A stretch of DNA of 64,000 nt from an uncultured Alphaproteobacteria bacterium (GTDB lineage Bacteria; Pseudomonadota; Alphaproteobacteria; RF32; CAG-239): positions 124,001 to 188,000 of the forward strand of contig CAKQTH010000002.1 in assembly GCA_934276635.1 (NCBI GenBank). Reading direction: 5' to 3'. Position 1 is the first letter of the stretch, and the number at the start of each line of letters is the position of its first letter. Of this stretch, positions 1-8,435 are shown piece by piece. The position numbers were made by a program, and so were the translations under genes. The notes below the pieces were generated by a model. The model was not told where the DNA came from. It worked only from the letters and a program-made list of their open reading frames with translations, and ran no database searches.

Positions 1-446
1 AGATAATATTCGGAAAATCCGCCGCCGAACGAGCCGAAACCTTGCGAATAGACATATGCTTTTTTGCCGGATTCGCGAAATTTTTTAATGGCATTTCTGA
101 CTTCCTGCACCTGAGCCGCACCTAAATCCGTATCATCGATTTGAGCAAACAATGCGCTGATGTTTTTATCGTTTTGCGCGGTTTCTATCGCTCCCAAAAG
201 TTCATATAAACTGATCGGCGTGCCTCCGCTGATTTCCGAAATTATGTCCTGATGTCCGATTTCGGGAAAACTGCGGTTAAAATCTATGAGCAGCACGCTG
301 TTTTCGCCCACAACGGCACGGGTTTCCATTTGCGGCATCAAAAGCCTTGAAACCATCATCAAAAGCATTATGCACAAAACGCCGACCAGCGAAAAAGTAT
401 ACAGCAGAGCCTTTGCCGCAACCTTCATAAATCCGTTTTTTTCCAT
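1..446 (-). CDS. sppA: Signal peptide peptidase SppA, N-terminal part (cut by window edge)
   Basis: Reading leftward from an ATG at 446, the frame stays open to base 1 and encodes about 148 residues. It starts with a short charged N-terminus, then one hydrophobic membrane segment at about residues 8-37. A region follows with the SppA-type pattern (VLLIDFNRSF, then SLYELLGAIETA, then AYVYSQGFGSFGG). SppA is an inner-membrane serine protease of the S49 (Clp-fold) family that degrades leftover signal peptides. Its Lys/Ser catalytic dyad would partly lie beyond the window. The promoter side faces fabI, which is on the same strand upstream. The family call comes from sequence pattern alone, and the protein is incomplete here. 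Confidence 0.8.
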   Translation of the reverse strand, partial: MEKNGFMKVAAKALLYTFSLVGVLCIMLLMMVSRLLMPQMETRAVVGENSVLLIDFNRSFPEIGHQDIISEISGGTPISLYELLGAIETAQNDKNISALFAQIDDTDLGAAQVQEVRNAIKKFRESGKKAYVYSQGFGSFGGGFSEYY

Positions 447-462
447 TTTTCTTTCCGTCAAC

Positions 463-489
463 AAAAAGGGTCATAAAAAATTATGACCC
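463..489 (-). terminator. Intrinsic terminator of fabI
   Basis: A perfect inverted repeat GGGTCATAA / TTATGACCC (468-476 and 481-489) has a 4-nt loop. Read on the minus strand it is followed by a T-run, just after the fabI stop and before sppA. Confidence 0.75.
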
Positions 490-526
490 AATATAAAGTG
501 TTCAATCAAAAGACTCAAGCAAAAAC

Positions 527-1357
527 TTAAAATTCTGCCAAAACTTTTGCGGTTTCATGAGCATTTTCCATATCCGGCATACCCATAATATTGTATCCGG
601 CATCGGCATGAACAATTTCACCCGTAATTGCTGCTCCGAGTGGAGAAAGCAAAGCCAAAGCGACATTGCCGATTTCGTCCTGCGTAACATTGCGGTGGAG
701 CGGAGCGTTCAGCTCGTTCCAGTGCAGCATTTTGCGAAAATCGCCGATTCCTGCGGCTGCCAATGTCTTAATCGGGCCGGCTGAAATGCCGTTTACACGG
801 ACGCCCTGCTTGCCCATATCGGCAGAGGCAAAGCGGATAGAAGCCTCAAGAGCGGCTTTTGCAACACCCATAATATTGTAGTTCGGAATCATTCTTTCCG
901 CACCCAAATATGTCATTGCGACAATCGCGCCGCCTTCATTCATAATCGGAGATGCGCAGCGGCATGCTTCCAAGAAAGAATAGCAGGAGATATGCATTGT
1001 GTTCAAAAAGTTCGGCAATGTGGTATCAATCGTACGGCCTTTAAGCTCGTTTCTGTCCGAAAAAGCGATTGCGTGAACGACAAAATCGATTTTTCCCCAC
1101 TTTTCACCGAGCTCGCGGAAGCATTGTTCAACGCTTTCCGAAGAAGAAACATCGCATTTTATGAGCAACGGATTATGGTCGAGTTGTTCGGCCAACGGCA
1201 TAACTCTTTTTTCAAGCGCCTCGTTCTGATATGAGATTGCAAGCTGTGCGCCCTGAGCGTTCAAAGCCTGAGCAATTCCCCATGCAATCGATTTATCGTT
1301 TGCCAATCCCATAATAAGACCTTTTTTACCGGCCATAAGCAAATTAGCTGTTGTCAT
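527..1357 (-). CDS. fabI: Enoyl-[acyl-carrier-protein] reductase (NADH)
   Basis: 276 residues, the usual FabI length. FabI reduces trans-2-enoyl-ACP to acyl-ACP, the last step of each fatty-acid elongation cycle, in the cytosol. The N-terminus has the SDR Rossmann motif in its FabI form (GKKGLIMGLANDKSIAWGIA). The catalytic region reads YLGAERMIPNYNIMGVAKAALEA, with the Tyr-x6-Lys arrangement typical of FabI. The start ATG has an AAGGAAA ribosome site. It is divergent from the YihY-family gene, and an intrinsic terminator follows its stop. Nothing looks unusual. Confidence 0.97.
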   Translation of the reverse strand: MTTANLLMAGKKGLIMGLANDKSIAWGIAQALNAQGAQLAISYQNEALEKRVMPLAEQLDHNPLLIKCDVSSSESVEQCFRELGEKWGKIDFVVHAIAFSDRNELKGRTIDTTLPNFLNTMHISCYSFLEACRCASPIMNEGGAIVAMTYLGAERMIPNYNIMGVAKAALEASIRFASADMGKQGVRVNGISAGPIKTLAAAGIGDFRKMLHWNELNAPLHRNVTQDEIGNVALALLSPLGAAITGEIVHADAGYNIMGMPDMENAHETAKVLAEF

Positions 1358-1458
1358 TGTTATTTTCCTTTGCTTTAAAAATTTTTTGTTATAAATTACA
1401 CACTGACTTTGTATAAAATTTATGGGTTTTTGTAAACCTTTTTTTGAAAGACTATGGA

Positions 1459-2346
1459 ATGATTTTGAAAAACTGCCTTAAATCAAGGAACGAAGATATA
1501 AAACAATTTTTTACATTTTTGCTCTATCGGGTCAGAAACGATATGATATTTCGCGTGGCCTCTTCTTTGAGTTATACCTCGCTGATTGCGATTGTGCCGC
1601 TGATTGCGGTAATGCTGTCGATTTTTTCGGCTTTTCCGGTGTTTGACAATGTCAAAGAAATTGTGCAAAACACCATTGTGCAAAACATTGTACCGGCAAC
1701 CGACGCCGATGTTGCGCAATATATCAACGATTTTATCCGTTCTTCCGCCCAGTTGACCGCTCTCGGCGTTGTCGGTGTTGCGGTTACGGCAATTATGCTG
1801 CTTTCCACCATTGAGAACAGTTTCAATTTTATATTTAAGGTAAAGCGCGCCCGCCGAATCACCGCCAAAATCACTCTTTATTGGACGATTATCACCTTAG
1901 GCCCGCTGCTTTTGGGCGCCGCCGTTTCAATCCGCGGATATTTTTATACGCTCCAGAGATTCGTTCCTGACAGCGTAAACAACTTTATTTTGGTCGGAAA
2001 AGTTTTGCCCGCAATCCTCACTCTCACGATTTTAGTTATGGTATATTTGTTTATGCCGAACAAAAAGCTTCATTTTCTGAACGCTCTTTCAGGCGCACTG
2101 ACCGCGCTTATTCTGTTTTGGGTTTTGCGCAGCGGGTTTGCATGGTTTATGCTGCAAAATGCGACCTACAAAACTCTGTACGGCGCACTTGCGGTAATTC
2201 CGGTTTCGCTGATTTGGATGTATCTGTCGTGGAGCGTGGTGATCTTCGGCGCGGTTGTGACTGCAGCGCTTGAAGAATTCCGCACTTCTGACAGCAAAAC
2301 AATCCAAAAAATCCTGATTAAAGACAAACTGGAAAAAAGAAAATAA
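1459..2346 (+). CDS. YihY/UPF0761 family membrane protein
   Basis: An integral inner-membrane protein of about 295 residues from the YihY/BrkB family (once misnamed ribonuclease BN). About six hydrophobic segments are visible. Family signatures include SSLSYTSLIAIVPLIAVMLSIF near the N-terminus and YGALAVIPVSLIWMYLSWSVVIFGA near the C-terminus. The molecular function of the family is not settled. I place the start at the ATG at 1459. An in-frame TTG at 1444 would add five residues and has no better ribosome site. The C-terminal tail is short and basic. It sits alone between divergent fabI and the recA control region. Confidence 0.88.
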   Translation: MILKNCLKSRNEDIKQFFTFLLYRVRNDMIFRVASSLSYTSLIAIVPLIAVMLSIFSAFPVFDNVKEIVQNTIVQNIVPATDADVAQYINDFIRSSAQLTALGVVGVAVTAIMLLSTIENSFNFIFKVKRARRITAKITLYWTIITLGPLLLGAAVSIRGYFYTLQRFVPDSVNNFILVGKVLPAILTLTILVMVYLFMPNKKLHFLNALSGALTALILFWVLRSGFAWFMLQNATYKTLYGALAVIPVSLIWMYLSWSVVIFGAVVTAALEEFRTSDSKTIQKILIKDKLEKRK

Positions 2347-2384
2347 CGGTTTTGCACACAACCTGAAAAGATTGTTGCAAAATA

Positions 2385-2399
2385 GAACAAAAATGGTAC
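2385..2399 (+). promoter_or_regulatory. Putative LexA (SOS) box of recA
   Basis: GAAC-N7-GTAC lies 81 bases before the recA start. It differs by one base from the alphaproteobacterial LexA consensus GAAC-N7-GAAC, which occurs perfectly before lexA in this window (43707-43721). LexA control of recA is known in this class; its use here is inferred. Confidence 0.65.
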
Positions 2400-2479
2400 A
2401 CATTTTATTATAAACAACAAAGTCGGGGCGAACCGCTTCAAAACTTTTGCTCCGATGATTTTTTACAGGAAGACCACAC

Positions 2480-3505
2480 ATGGAAAAAGATAAAGCGTTA
2501 GACGCCGCCCTGAGCCAAATTGAAAGAGCCTTCGGCAAAGGTTCGATTATGCGCCTCGGGCAGAGCACAAATATTGACATAGAGGCAATTTCCACCGGCT
2601 CGCTGGGCATTGATATTGCACTCGGTATCGGAGGACTGCCGAAAGGAAGAATTATCGAAATTTACGGGCCTGAAAGCTCCGGTAAAACAACTTTGGCTCT
2701 GAGCGTTATTGCTCAGGCACAAAAGAAAGGCGGAACCTGCGCATTTATTGATGCGGAACACGCTCTCGACCCTTCATATGCAAAAAAAATCGGCGTTGAT
2801 ATTGAAAACCTGCTGATTTCACAGCCTGATGCCGGCGAGCAGGCGCTTGAAATTGCTGACACCTTGGTTCGCTCCGGCGCAATCGATGTTTTGGTTGTCG
2901 ACTCGGTGGCCGCTCTTGTTCCGAAGGCTGAGCTTGAAGGTGAAATGGGCGATTCGCATATGGGATTGCAGGCGCGCCTGATGAGCCAGGCTCTGCGTAA
3001 GTTGACCGCAACGGTTGCCCGTTCCAACACTTTGATTATTTTCATCAACCAAATTCGTATGAAAATCGGCGTTATGTTTGGCAATCCGGAAACGACTACC
3101 GGCGGTAACGCGCTGAAGTTTTATGCCTCGGTTCGTATGGATATTCGCCGCGTCGGCGCAATCAAAGACAAAGACGAGGTTATCGGCAGCCAGACCAGAG
3201 TTAAAATTGTGAAAAACAAGGTTGCTCCTCCGTTTAAGACCGTTGATTTTGACATTATGTACGGCGAAGGAATCTCTAAGACCGGCGAGTTGATTGATCT
3301 TGGCGTTAAGGCCGGAATCGTTGAAAAATCAGGTTCTTGGTTCTCGTATAACGGCGAAAAACTCGGACAGGGTCGCGAAAACGCAAAGTTGTTCCTGCGC
3401 GATAATCCTGCAGTTGCCGAAGAAATCGAAAACAAAATTAAGGCTGATGCCGGACATCTGACAACCGAGATGATCGGCGGCGACAATTTTGCCGAAGAAG
3501 ACTAG
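2480..3505 (+). CDS. recA: Recombinase A
   Basis: 341 residues, normal RecA length. It is the DNA-dependent ATPase that forms nucleoprotein filaments for homologous recombination and stimulates LexA self-cleavage. Visible motifs are Walker A GPESSGKT (about residues 63-70), Walker B LVVDSVAAL, the L1/L2 DNA-binding region with GDSHMGLQARLMSQALRK, and FINQIRMKIGVMFGNPETT. The C-terminal acidic tail (EMIGGDNFAEED) is present. A LexA-type box lies upstream and a strong terminator follows, so it is probably a single-gene SOS unit. Confidence 0.99.
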   Translation: MEKDKALDAALSQIERAFGKGSIMRLGQSTNIDIEAISTGSLGIDIALGIGGLPKGRIIEIYGPESSGKTTLALSVIAQAQKKGGTCAFIDAEHALDPSYAKKIGVDIENLLISQPDAGEQALEIADTLVRSGAIDVLVVDSVAALVPKAELEGEMGDSHMGLQARLMSQALRKLTATVARSNTLIIFINQIRMKIGVMFGNPETTTGGNALKFYASVRMDIRRVGAIKDKDEVIGSQTRVKIVKNKVAPPFKTVDFDIMYGEGISKTGELIDLGVKAGIVEKSGSWFSYNGEKLGQGRENAKLFLRDNPAVAEEIENKIKADAGHLTTEMIGGDNFAEED

Positions 3506-3528
3506 TTTTCGGCCTCATAATTAACATT

Positions 3529-3568
3529 TATTCCTCCTCCCAGAAGATTCGGAGGAGGAATATTTTTT
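3529..3568 (+). terminator. Intrinsic terminator of recA
   Basis: A 12-bp perfect stem (3529-3540 paired with 3551-3562, core TTCCTCCTCC / GGAGGAGGAA) with a 10-nt loop, followed directly by six T residues. Confidence 0.9.
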
Positions 3569-3582
3569 AGTAATTATCACAA

Positions 3583-3612
3583 AAAAAGAGTGCTTTATAA
3601 AGCACTCTTTTT
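3583..3612. terminator. Bidirectional intrinsic terminator
   Basis: A 14-bp inverted repeat AAAAAGAGTGCTTT / AAAGCACTCTTTTT with a 2-nt centre. A-runs and T-runs flank it on both sides, so it can end transcription of the minus-strand gene that stops at 3618 and back up the recA terminator. Confidence 0.85.
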
Positions 3613-3617
3613 GGTTT

Positions 3618-4307
3618 TTACAGCATATCGCCCAGAGGTGTCCAGTCGCGATATTTGGTTCCGTATTCGCTTAATATGGCGCGCCATACCCGCATCATAC
3701 TTTCGATTGTCGGTTTGTCGCCGTCGCGATATTCGCGAATACATTTGAACCCGTTCCAAACTGCAACTCTGCCGATTGCGTCCTGATGATAAGTTTTGGA
3801 GATTGTGTTATCCGCCAACTTATACCACCATTGCAAGTCGCCGCAGCAACCGTCATCAATTGTGTTGTCGGCGCGCAGACATTCGGCTTTCCAATAGGTA
3901 TGCGGAAAATCGACAATCTGACAGCCTTCCACAAACAGTCCTTTGACTTTGAATTCTTTGTTTGCCGCGTTATACTCGCATTCGACATACAATTTTGTGT
4001 TTTCGTCGGTTTCGGCAGAGCAGTCTTTCAGCACAATTTTGACAGTACCATCTTTGACTTTGTACAGGCCGGAACTTCCGTGAGGCGCGTGCAAAACTTC
4101 ACATTTCATGCCGATTTTTACCGCAAACAATTCGCGCTGATTGGTGGCAACCCAAAAATAGTCTGTGTCATCAGTCATCAGAAAAGACGGGATGCGCAGC
4201 TGTGCGATGTCCAATTCGGGATTGCCGTTCAAACTGAGCAAAACCTCATAAGCGTCATGCGCTGTCAACACCGGACGATGTTCTTTAAGTTTTAAATAAT
4301 ACTTCAT
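3618..4307 (-). CDS. Hypothetical protein, 229 residues
   Basis: I do not recognise the family. The protein is soluble-looking, with no signal peptide or membrane segment, and has an even spread of charged and aromatic residues. It begins MKYYLKLKEHRPVLTAHDAYEVLLSL and ends with a region rich in Trp and Arg (VWRAILSEYGTKYRDWTPLGDML). Two Cys pairs are visible (DDGCCGDLQWW and CQIVDF). The length and composition support a real coding gene, as does the bidirectional terminator just after its stop. It is transcribed alone, opposite to recA. No function is inferred. Confidence 0.7.
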   Translation of the reverse strand: MKYYLKLKEHRPVLTAHDAYEVLLSLNGNPELDIAQLRIPSFLMTDDTDYFWVATNQRELFAVKIGMKCEVLHAPHGSSGLYKVKDGTVKIVLKDCSAETDENTKLYVECEYNAANKEFKVKGLFVEGCQIVDFPHTYWKAECLRADNTIDDGCCGDLQWWYKLADNTISKTYHQDAIGRVAVWNGFKCIREYRDGDKPTIESMMRVWRAILSEYGTKYRDWTPLGDML

Positions 4308-4476
4308 AGTGAAAAAAATTTAGTAGTTTATAAAATAATTTTATTGATGAGCGTATGGTATAATCAAACCACTTTTTTGTCAATAAAAATTTTATTCTTT
4401 TTTGCCTAATGTTGTGCATTGCTACAGTCTGGCGGCTCTTTCCGTCTTGACAAAAACTGTTGGCTTTTTCAAAAAA

Positions 4477-5883
4477 TCAGGTTATATGATGGAAAAAGAA
4501 AAAATTATTGTTGCCGCCGCGGTTACAAACTGCATCGGTGAAGGTTGTGTTTGTGATATTTTCAACCGTACTGCCGGAAATTCTCATCGCACCGCCGTTT
4601 TCCTGTTCGGCTTTGTTGCCGCTGAATGTTACATTTGAGATATTTCCAATAGTCACATTATCAACTGCGGAAATAGCACCGCCACCGTTTTTCGCCGTAT
4701 TATTCTTAAATGTGGTGCCTGTAATTGTATTGATTTTCGCATTTGTCCGGTCATAAATCGCTCCGCCGTCATATGTCCCTGATGAGTTGTTTTCAAATAC
4801 GGAGTTTGTTATATTGTCTATTGTAGAACCGGACTCATTATAAATAGCTCCTCCGTTATTTTTTGCAGTATTTCCCACAAAGTTTGCACTGATTGTCGTT
4901 ATGGTAGAATCGTTGCGGTTGTATATTGCTCCGCCGTCGTTATTCTCTGCTTTGTTATTCGTAAATAGTGCACTGATATTGTTGATTTTGGATTTGTCGT
5001 TATTATAAATTGCACCGCCGAAATTCGCAGTGTTGCCGGTAAAACTACCGGTAATATTGCCGATATTGCCCCATCTGCTGTAAATTGCACCACCGTCGTT
5101 TTGGGCTGTATTGTTTTCAAATGTTACATCACTAAAATCAATCGGAGCACTTCTTGAAGCATCGTTTGTTTCGGATACAATGAAAACCGCACCGCCAAGA
5201 CCAGCCTGATTACCCCTGAATGTCGTATTTTCAATTTTGTAGCTGTTGTTTGTCACATTGTTGTCAACATATTGCGAAAAGGCAAGATAAAGAGCACCGC
5301 CTGACGCATTGCTTGCAACATCTGCTATCGCTTTATTGTCTTCAAAAACGGCATTCGTAATATAAAGATTTTGCCCGTACATAACATAGTTGCGAATGGC
5401 TCCACCCTGCGCGCTGTCACTGCCGGTCGCTGTCGAACTGCTGTTTTTGATTGTAGCATTTTCAAATGTAAAGTTATTTTCTACACTGTTTGAATGGATA
5501 TTAAACACGCCGCCGGAAATCTCACCGCCGGAATTTGCTTTTGAAAATCCGTCAAAAATCACATTTTTTACATAAAGGGTAACATGCCCGCCGTCGGGAT
5601 TTCCGTCATACCACTGTATAGCCGTATTATTGTTTGAAGAGTTGGCGGTAAGAATTTTCCCTCGACCGTCAACACCTGCCCAACTTTTTGTAGTGTCAAG
5701 CCCAATTGTTCCCCATACCCATTGGGTCATATCATTTTGAATAATCGCATTATTGCCGGCACGAAGCTGATCATTAAGCCCCTGCCAATCCGAAACATCA
5801 ACATCAGCTGCTTTTGCTCCGCTTGAAACCATAAGCCCGAACGACAATGCCAAAACCGAAGTCAGTGTTTTTCTGCATATCAA
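4477..5883 (-). CDS. Pmp-like surface passenger protein, truncated and probably frameshifted
   Basis: A secreted right-handed beta-helix type protein. A signal peptide (KTLTSVLALSFGLMVSSGAKA) is followed by about 15 repeats carrying the FxxNxA...GGAI motif of polymorphic outer-membrane proteins. There is no C-terminal autotransporter barrel: the repeats stop abruptly at DAVCNRGGNNNFFFFHHIT, which looks like read-through into foreign sequence. At the 5' end the reading frame only opens at a TTG (5883) three bases after AAGGGG. An ATG at 5878, ideally spaced from the same ribosome site, is out of frame because of one extra A in a run of five; removing it would give MQKTLTSVLALSF. Probably a decayed or phase-off gene. 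Confidence 0.65.
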   Translation of the reverse strand: MICRKTLTSVLALSFGLMVSSGAKAADVDVSDWQGLNDQLRAGNNAIIQNDMTQWVWGTIGLDTTKSWAGVDGRGKILTANSSNNNTAIQWYDGNPDGGHVTLYVKNVIFDGFSKANSGGEISGGVFNIHSNSVENNFTFENATIKNSSSTATGSDSAQGGAIRNYVMYGQNLYITNAVFEDNKAIADVASNASGGALYLAFSQYVDNNVTNNSYKIENTTFRGNQAGLGGAVFIVSETNDASRSAPIDFSDVTFENNTAQNDGGAIYSRWGNIGNITGSFTGNTANFGGAIYNNDKSKINNISALFTNNKAENNDGGAIYNRNDSTITTISANFVGNTAKNNGGAIYNESGSTIDNITNSVFENNSSGTYDGGAIYDRTNAKINTITGTTFKNNTAKNGGGAISAVDNVTIGNISNVTFSGNKAEQENGGAMRISGSTVENITNTTFTDAVCNRGGNNNFFFFHHIT

Positions 5884-6041
5884 TATCCCCTTATAAAATA
5901 TAAAAATTATCCCGAAACAAAACCCTATGATTTTGTTTTTTTGTTAAAATTAAGTTTTATCGTCACAATACCAAAAGTCAAGAAACATTTAGGCTTTTCA
6001 CAAAAATCGGAACCCGATTTTCTGCCCGCATACCTAACCTG

Positions 6042-6644
6042 TTATTTTTTGCGGCGATTTTTCTTTTCTTTGCGGCTGAAGCGGAAAGTATCGTCCGCTA
6101 TCGGCTCGTCTTTTTGAACATTATAAAGCGAAATGCTGACTTCTATACTCTGAGGGTCGACAATTTTCCACTGTTTCAGCTCAAACGGTTGATTTGAAAA
6201 CACAAGCGTAATCGGACCGGTCGAGCCTTTGGCATATTCCAAAGTCATCTCGGTTGTTCCGCTGTCCTTATAAAAATCCGTAACCTTCAGGTTTTTGCCG
6301 TCAATCTCAACTTTGTCGGTCAACAGCAGCGATGCCGGAATATCCTCATAATCAATGTTTGTAACCTGATCAAGCTCTTTGTCGTTATAGACGATATAAT
6401 CCCCGTTGCCGACAATCAAAACCGATGTCGGTTCATCATAATCCATCTTGATTTTGTTTGGTTTTGCAATAAAAATTCTGCCGTCTGCCGAACTGCCGTT
6501 GCTTGCGGTTTGCACAAACTGCGCCGACAATGTTTTCAAATTGTTCAGATAATTTTCAACATTGGCGATATCTTCAGCGGTCTGAGCGTTTGCGCCGCTG
6601 CAAAAAAACAACAAACCGACTGCCGGCAAAATTATACTCTTCAT
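6042..6644 (-). CDS. lolA: Outer-membrane lipoprotein carrier protein LolA
   Basis: 200 residues with an N-terminal signal peptide ending at ANA. LolA shuttles lipoproteins from the LolCDE transporter across the periplasm to the outer membrane. Family features visible are YLNNLKTLSAQFVQT near the start, GRIFIAKPNKIKMDYDEP, and the half-barrel strands around VYNDKELDQVTNIDYEDIPASLLL. The C-terminus is unusually basic (SRKEKKNRRKK). A good GGAG ribosome site precedes the ATG. No lolB is adjacent, as is usual in alphaproteobacteria. The specific family call is firm, but paralogous LolA-like proteins exist. Confidence 0.88.
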   Translation of the reverse strand: MKSIILPAVGLLFFCSGANAQTAEDIANVENYLNNLKTLSAQFVQTASNGSSADGRIFIAKPNKIKMDYDEPTSVLIVGNGDYIVYNDKELDQVTNIDYEDIPASLLLTDKVEIDGKNLKVTDFYKDSGTTEMTLEYAKGSTGPITLVFSNQPFELKQWKIVDPQSIEVSISLYNVQKDEPIADDTFRFSRKEKKNRRKK

Positions 6645-6777
6645 TTTTAAAACTCCGGATTATATACATAAGTTATTACATAGATATATGCTTTTTGCGG
6701 CAAATGCAAGTCGTTTTGCGACATTTACATAAAATTAAGCAAAAATGCATACAATAAAAATACGGGAGGCATTGGCT

Positions 6778-7467
6778 ATGGATACTGTTCAAAAGATGTT
6801 GTCAGAAGCAAGAAATCGGGCATTTGTGCCGTTTTCGGGATTTGCGGTCGGCTGTGTGATTGAAGATATATTCGGACGCTTTTTCTGCGGTGCAAACAGC
6901 GAATATGACGACAGAAACGCAGGACTGTGCGCCGAAAGCTGCGCAATTGCGGATATGTGTTCCACGGTCGGCGCCGTAAAAATCAAAAACCTTTACCTTT
7001 GTGGCGGAATTGTCGGAAAATACAGCGAGGAGTCCGTCCTGCCATGCGGGCTATGCCGTCAGCGCATTGCCGAACTTTCGGACGAAAAAACAAACATAAT
7101 CTGCGCCGACACGGACGGCAATATTATAAAAACTTTCAAATTTTCAGAGATTTTTCCGCTGCCGTTTTCGCTTTCCGAAACTGCCGATTTCAGAAAAATT
7201 TTAGAGACAAAACGACCGGCAATCAAGCTTGAAAAAGGCGATGACATCAAACAAAAACTGCAAAAATTGTACGACTTTTCATATCCTCTCAGCAACAAAA
7301 AAGAAGCGGCGATTATCGAGCTTGAAAACGGGGGCTTAATCGGCGGAAACTATTTCGGAACATCATGCTACAAAGCAGACATAAATGCCAAAACAGCGGC
7401 AAATGCCCGCCTGTTGTTTCAAGCGGGCACTTCTGCCAAAATCAGAAAAGTTCACAGTCTAGACTAG
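6778..7467 (+). CDS. cdd: Cytidine deaminase
   Basis: A homologue of two-domain cytidine deaminases, which convert cytidine and deoxycytidine to uridine and deoxyuridine. The N-terminal domain keeps the zinc and catalytic motifs: CAESCAIADM (Cys-Ala-Glu) and PCGLCRQRI (Pro-Cys-x2-Cys). A second, shorter domain follows (EAAIIELENGGLIGGNYFG) and lacks zinc ligands, as in E. coli Cdd. I choose the ATG at 6778 because GGGAGG lies about nine bases upstream; an earlier ATG at 6745 has no site. The stop overlaps the galU stop by four bases, end to end. Together with punA and deoA it suggests nucleoside salvage. Confidence 0.9.
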   Translation: MDTVQKMLSEARNRAFVPFSGFAVGCVIEDIFGRFFCGANSEYDDRNAGLCAESCAIADMCSTVGAVKIKNLYLCGGIVGKYSEESVLPCGLCRQRIAELSDEKTNIICADTDGNIIKTFKFSEIFPLPFSLSETADFRKILETKRPAIKLEKGDDIKQKLQKLYDFSYPLSNKKEAAIIELENGGLIGGNYFGTSCYKADINAKTAANARLLFQAGTSAKIRKVHSLD

Positions 7468-8360
7468 TCCAGTTCGTCCAGCACCTTTTTTGCGTATTCT
7501 CGCAAACTTTTGTCTGCCATCAGGCTGAGGCGGAGATTGGAGCGGGCAAGCTCTTCGTTTGTGCCGCAGTCAAATCGTTCAACATCACACAAAACACCGG
7601 TCAGCGGCATTCCGTTTTGCACCGCGACATTAATTGCGTCCGTAAGGTTGATTTCGCCGTTGCTGCCTTTGGTAACCGATGGCAAAATATCCAAAATTTC
7701 ATTCGGCAAAATATATGGTCCCATACTTGCATATTCCGACGGTACATCTTCAAGCTTCGGCTTTTCTACTAAACCGGTAGCATGAATAATTTTCGGATTG
7801 CTGGCATCAGGTTTTGCGCCGACAAAAGCTCCGTAACGAACCATTTGTTCGCGCGGAAACTTCATCACATTTTCAACAACGCCTCCGGTTTTGTGATATA
7901 CATCAAGCAGCTGTTTCAAAATTCCGTCACCGTGCAAATTTACATAAACATCATCCGGATACATCACCACAAAATTGCGCTTTCCGACAATGTCTTTTGC
8001 CTGCAAAACAGCGTGGCCGGTTCCTTTCGGCTCTTGCTGTGCCGCAAACGAAAACTTCATCTTCGACGGAATTATTGCCTTAAGCTTTTCTAAAATATCA
8101 AGTTTGTTTTTTTCAACAAGATGTTTTTCGAGCCACTCGTTGGGCTTAAAATATGTTTCAAATAAATGGCGGCAGGACTGGTCGCTGTATATAAACACAA
8201 TTTCCTCAATTCCTATTTCCGCACAACAATCTACGGCATATTGAATTATCGGCAGGCTGTTCAGGGTCAAAAAACCTTTATGCAAAGCCTTTGTTGCCGG
8301 AAGGTTGCGCGTGGAAAGACCGGCAACCGGCAAAATGCACACTTTCGGATCTTCAAACAT
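7464..8360 (-). CDS. galU: UTP-glucose-1-phosphate uridylyltransferase
   Basis: 298 residues. The enzyme makes UDP-glucose from UTP and glucose-1-phosphate for envelope polysaccharides. The nucleotide-binding start ILPVAGLSTRNLPATKALHKGFLTL matches the GalU pattern G-x-G/S-T-R-x-L-P-A-T-K. The middle carries PKGTGHAVLQAKD and YPDDVYV, the sugar-nucleotide transferase core, and VEKPKLEDVPSEYASMGPYILP is the typical VEKP region. A GGGAG ribosome site is suitably placed. The start of the motif has Ser where many have Gly (GLSTR), a minor change. Confidence 0.94.
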   Translation of the reverse strand: MFEDPKVCILPVAGLSTRNLPATKALHKGFLTLNSLPIIQYAVDCCAEIGIEEIVFIYSDQSCRHLFETYFKPNEWLEKHLVEKNKLDILEKLKAIIPSKMKFSFAAQQEPKGTGHAVLQAKDIVGKRNFVVMYPDDVYVNLHGDGILKQLLDVYHKTGGVVENVMKFPREQMVRYGAFVGAKPDASNPKIIHATGLVEKPKLEDVPSEYASMGPYILPNEILDILPSVTKGSNGEINLTDAINVAVQNGMPLTGVLCDVERFDCGTNEELARSNLRLSLMADKSLREYAKKVLDELD

Positions 8361-8435
8361 ATTTTATATCTCCCGTTAATAATGATTTATGTTATATCAC
8401 TAATATATATCCTATCTCGCAATATACAAGACTCA

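Noticed and set aside
277..474. Short overlapping open frames in the sppA and fabI region and elsewhere
   Set aside because: They lie in other frames of clear genes, have no ribosome site, and have biased composition typical of antisense frames.
4402..4638. A complete plus-strand gene starting MPNVVHCYS
   Set aside because: It reads into the reverse strand of the passenger repeats after about residue 43, so only the start could be genuine. It is reported as a junction in the findings.
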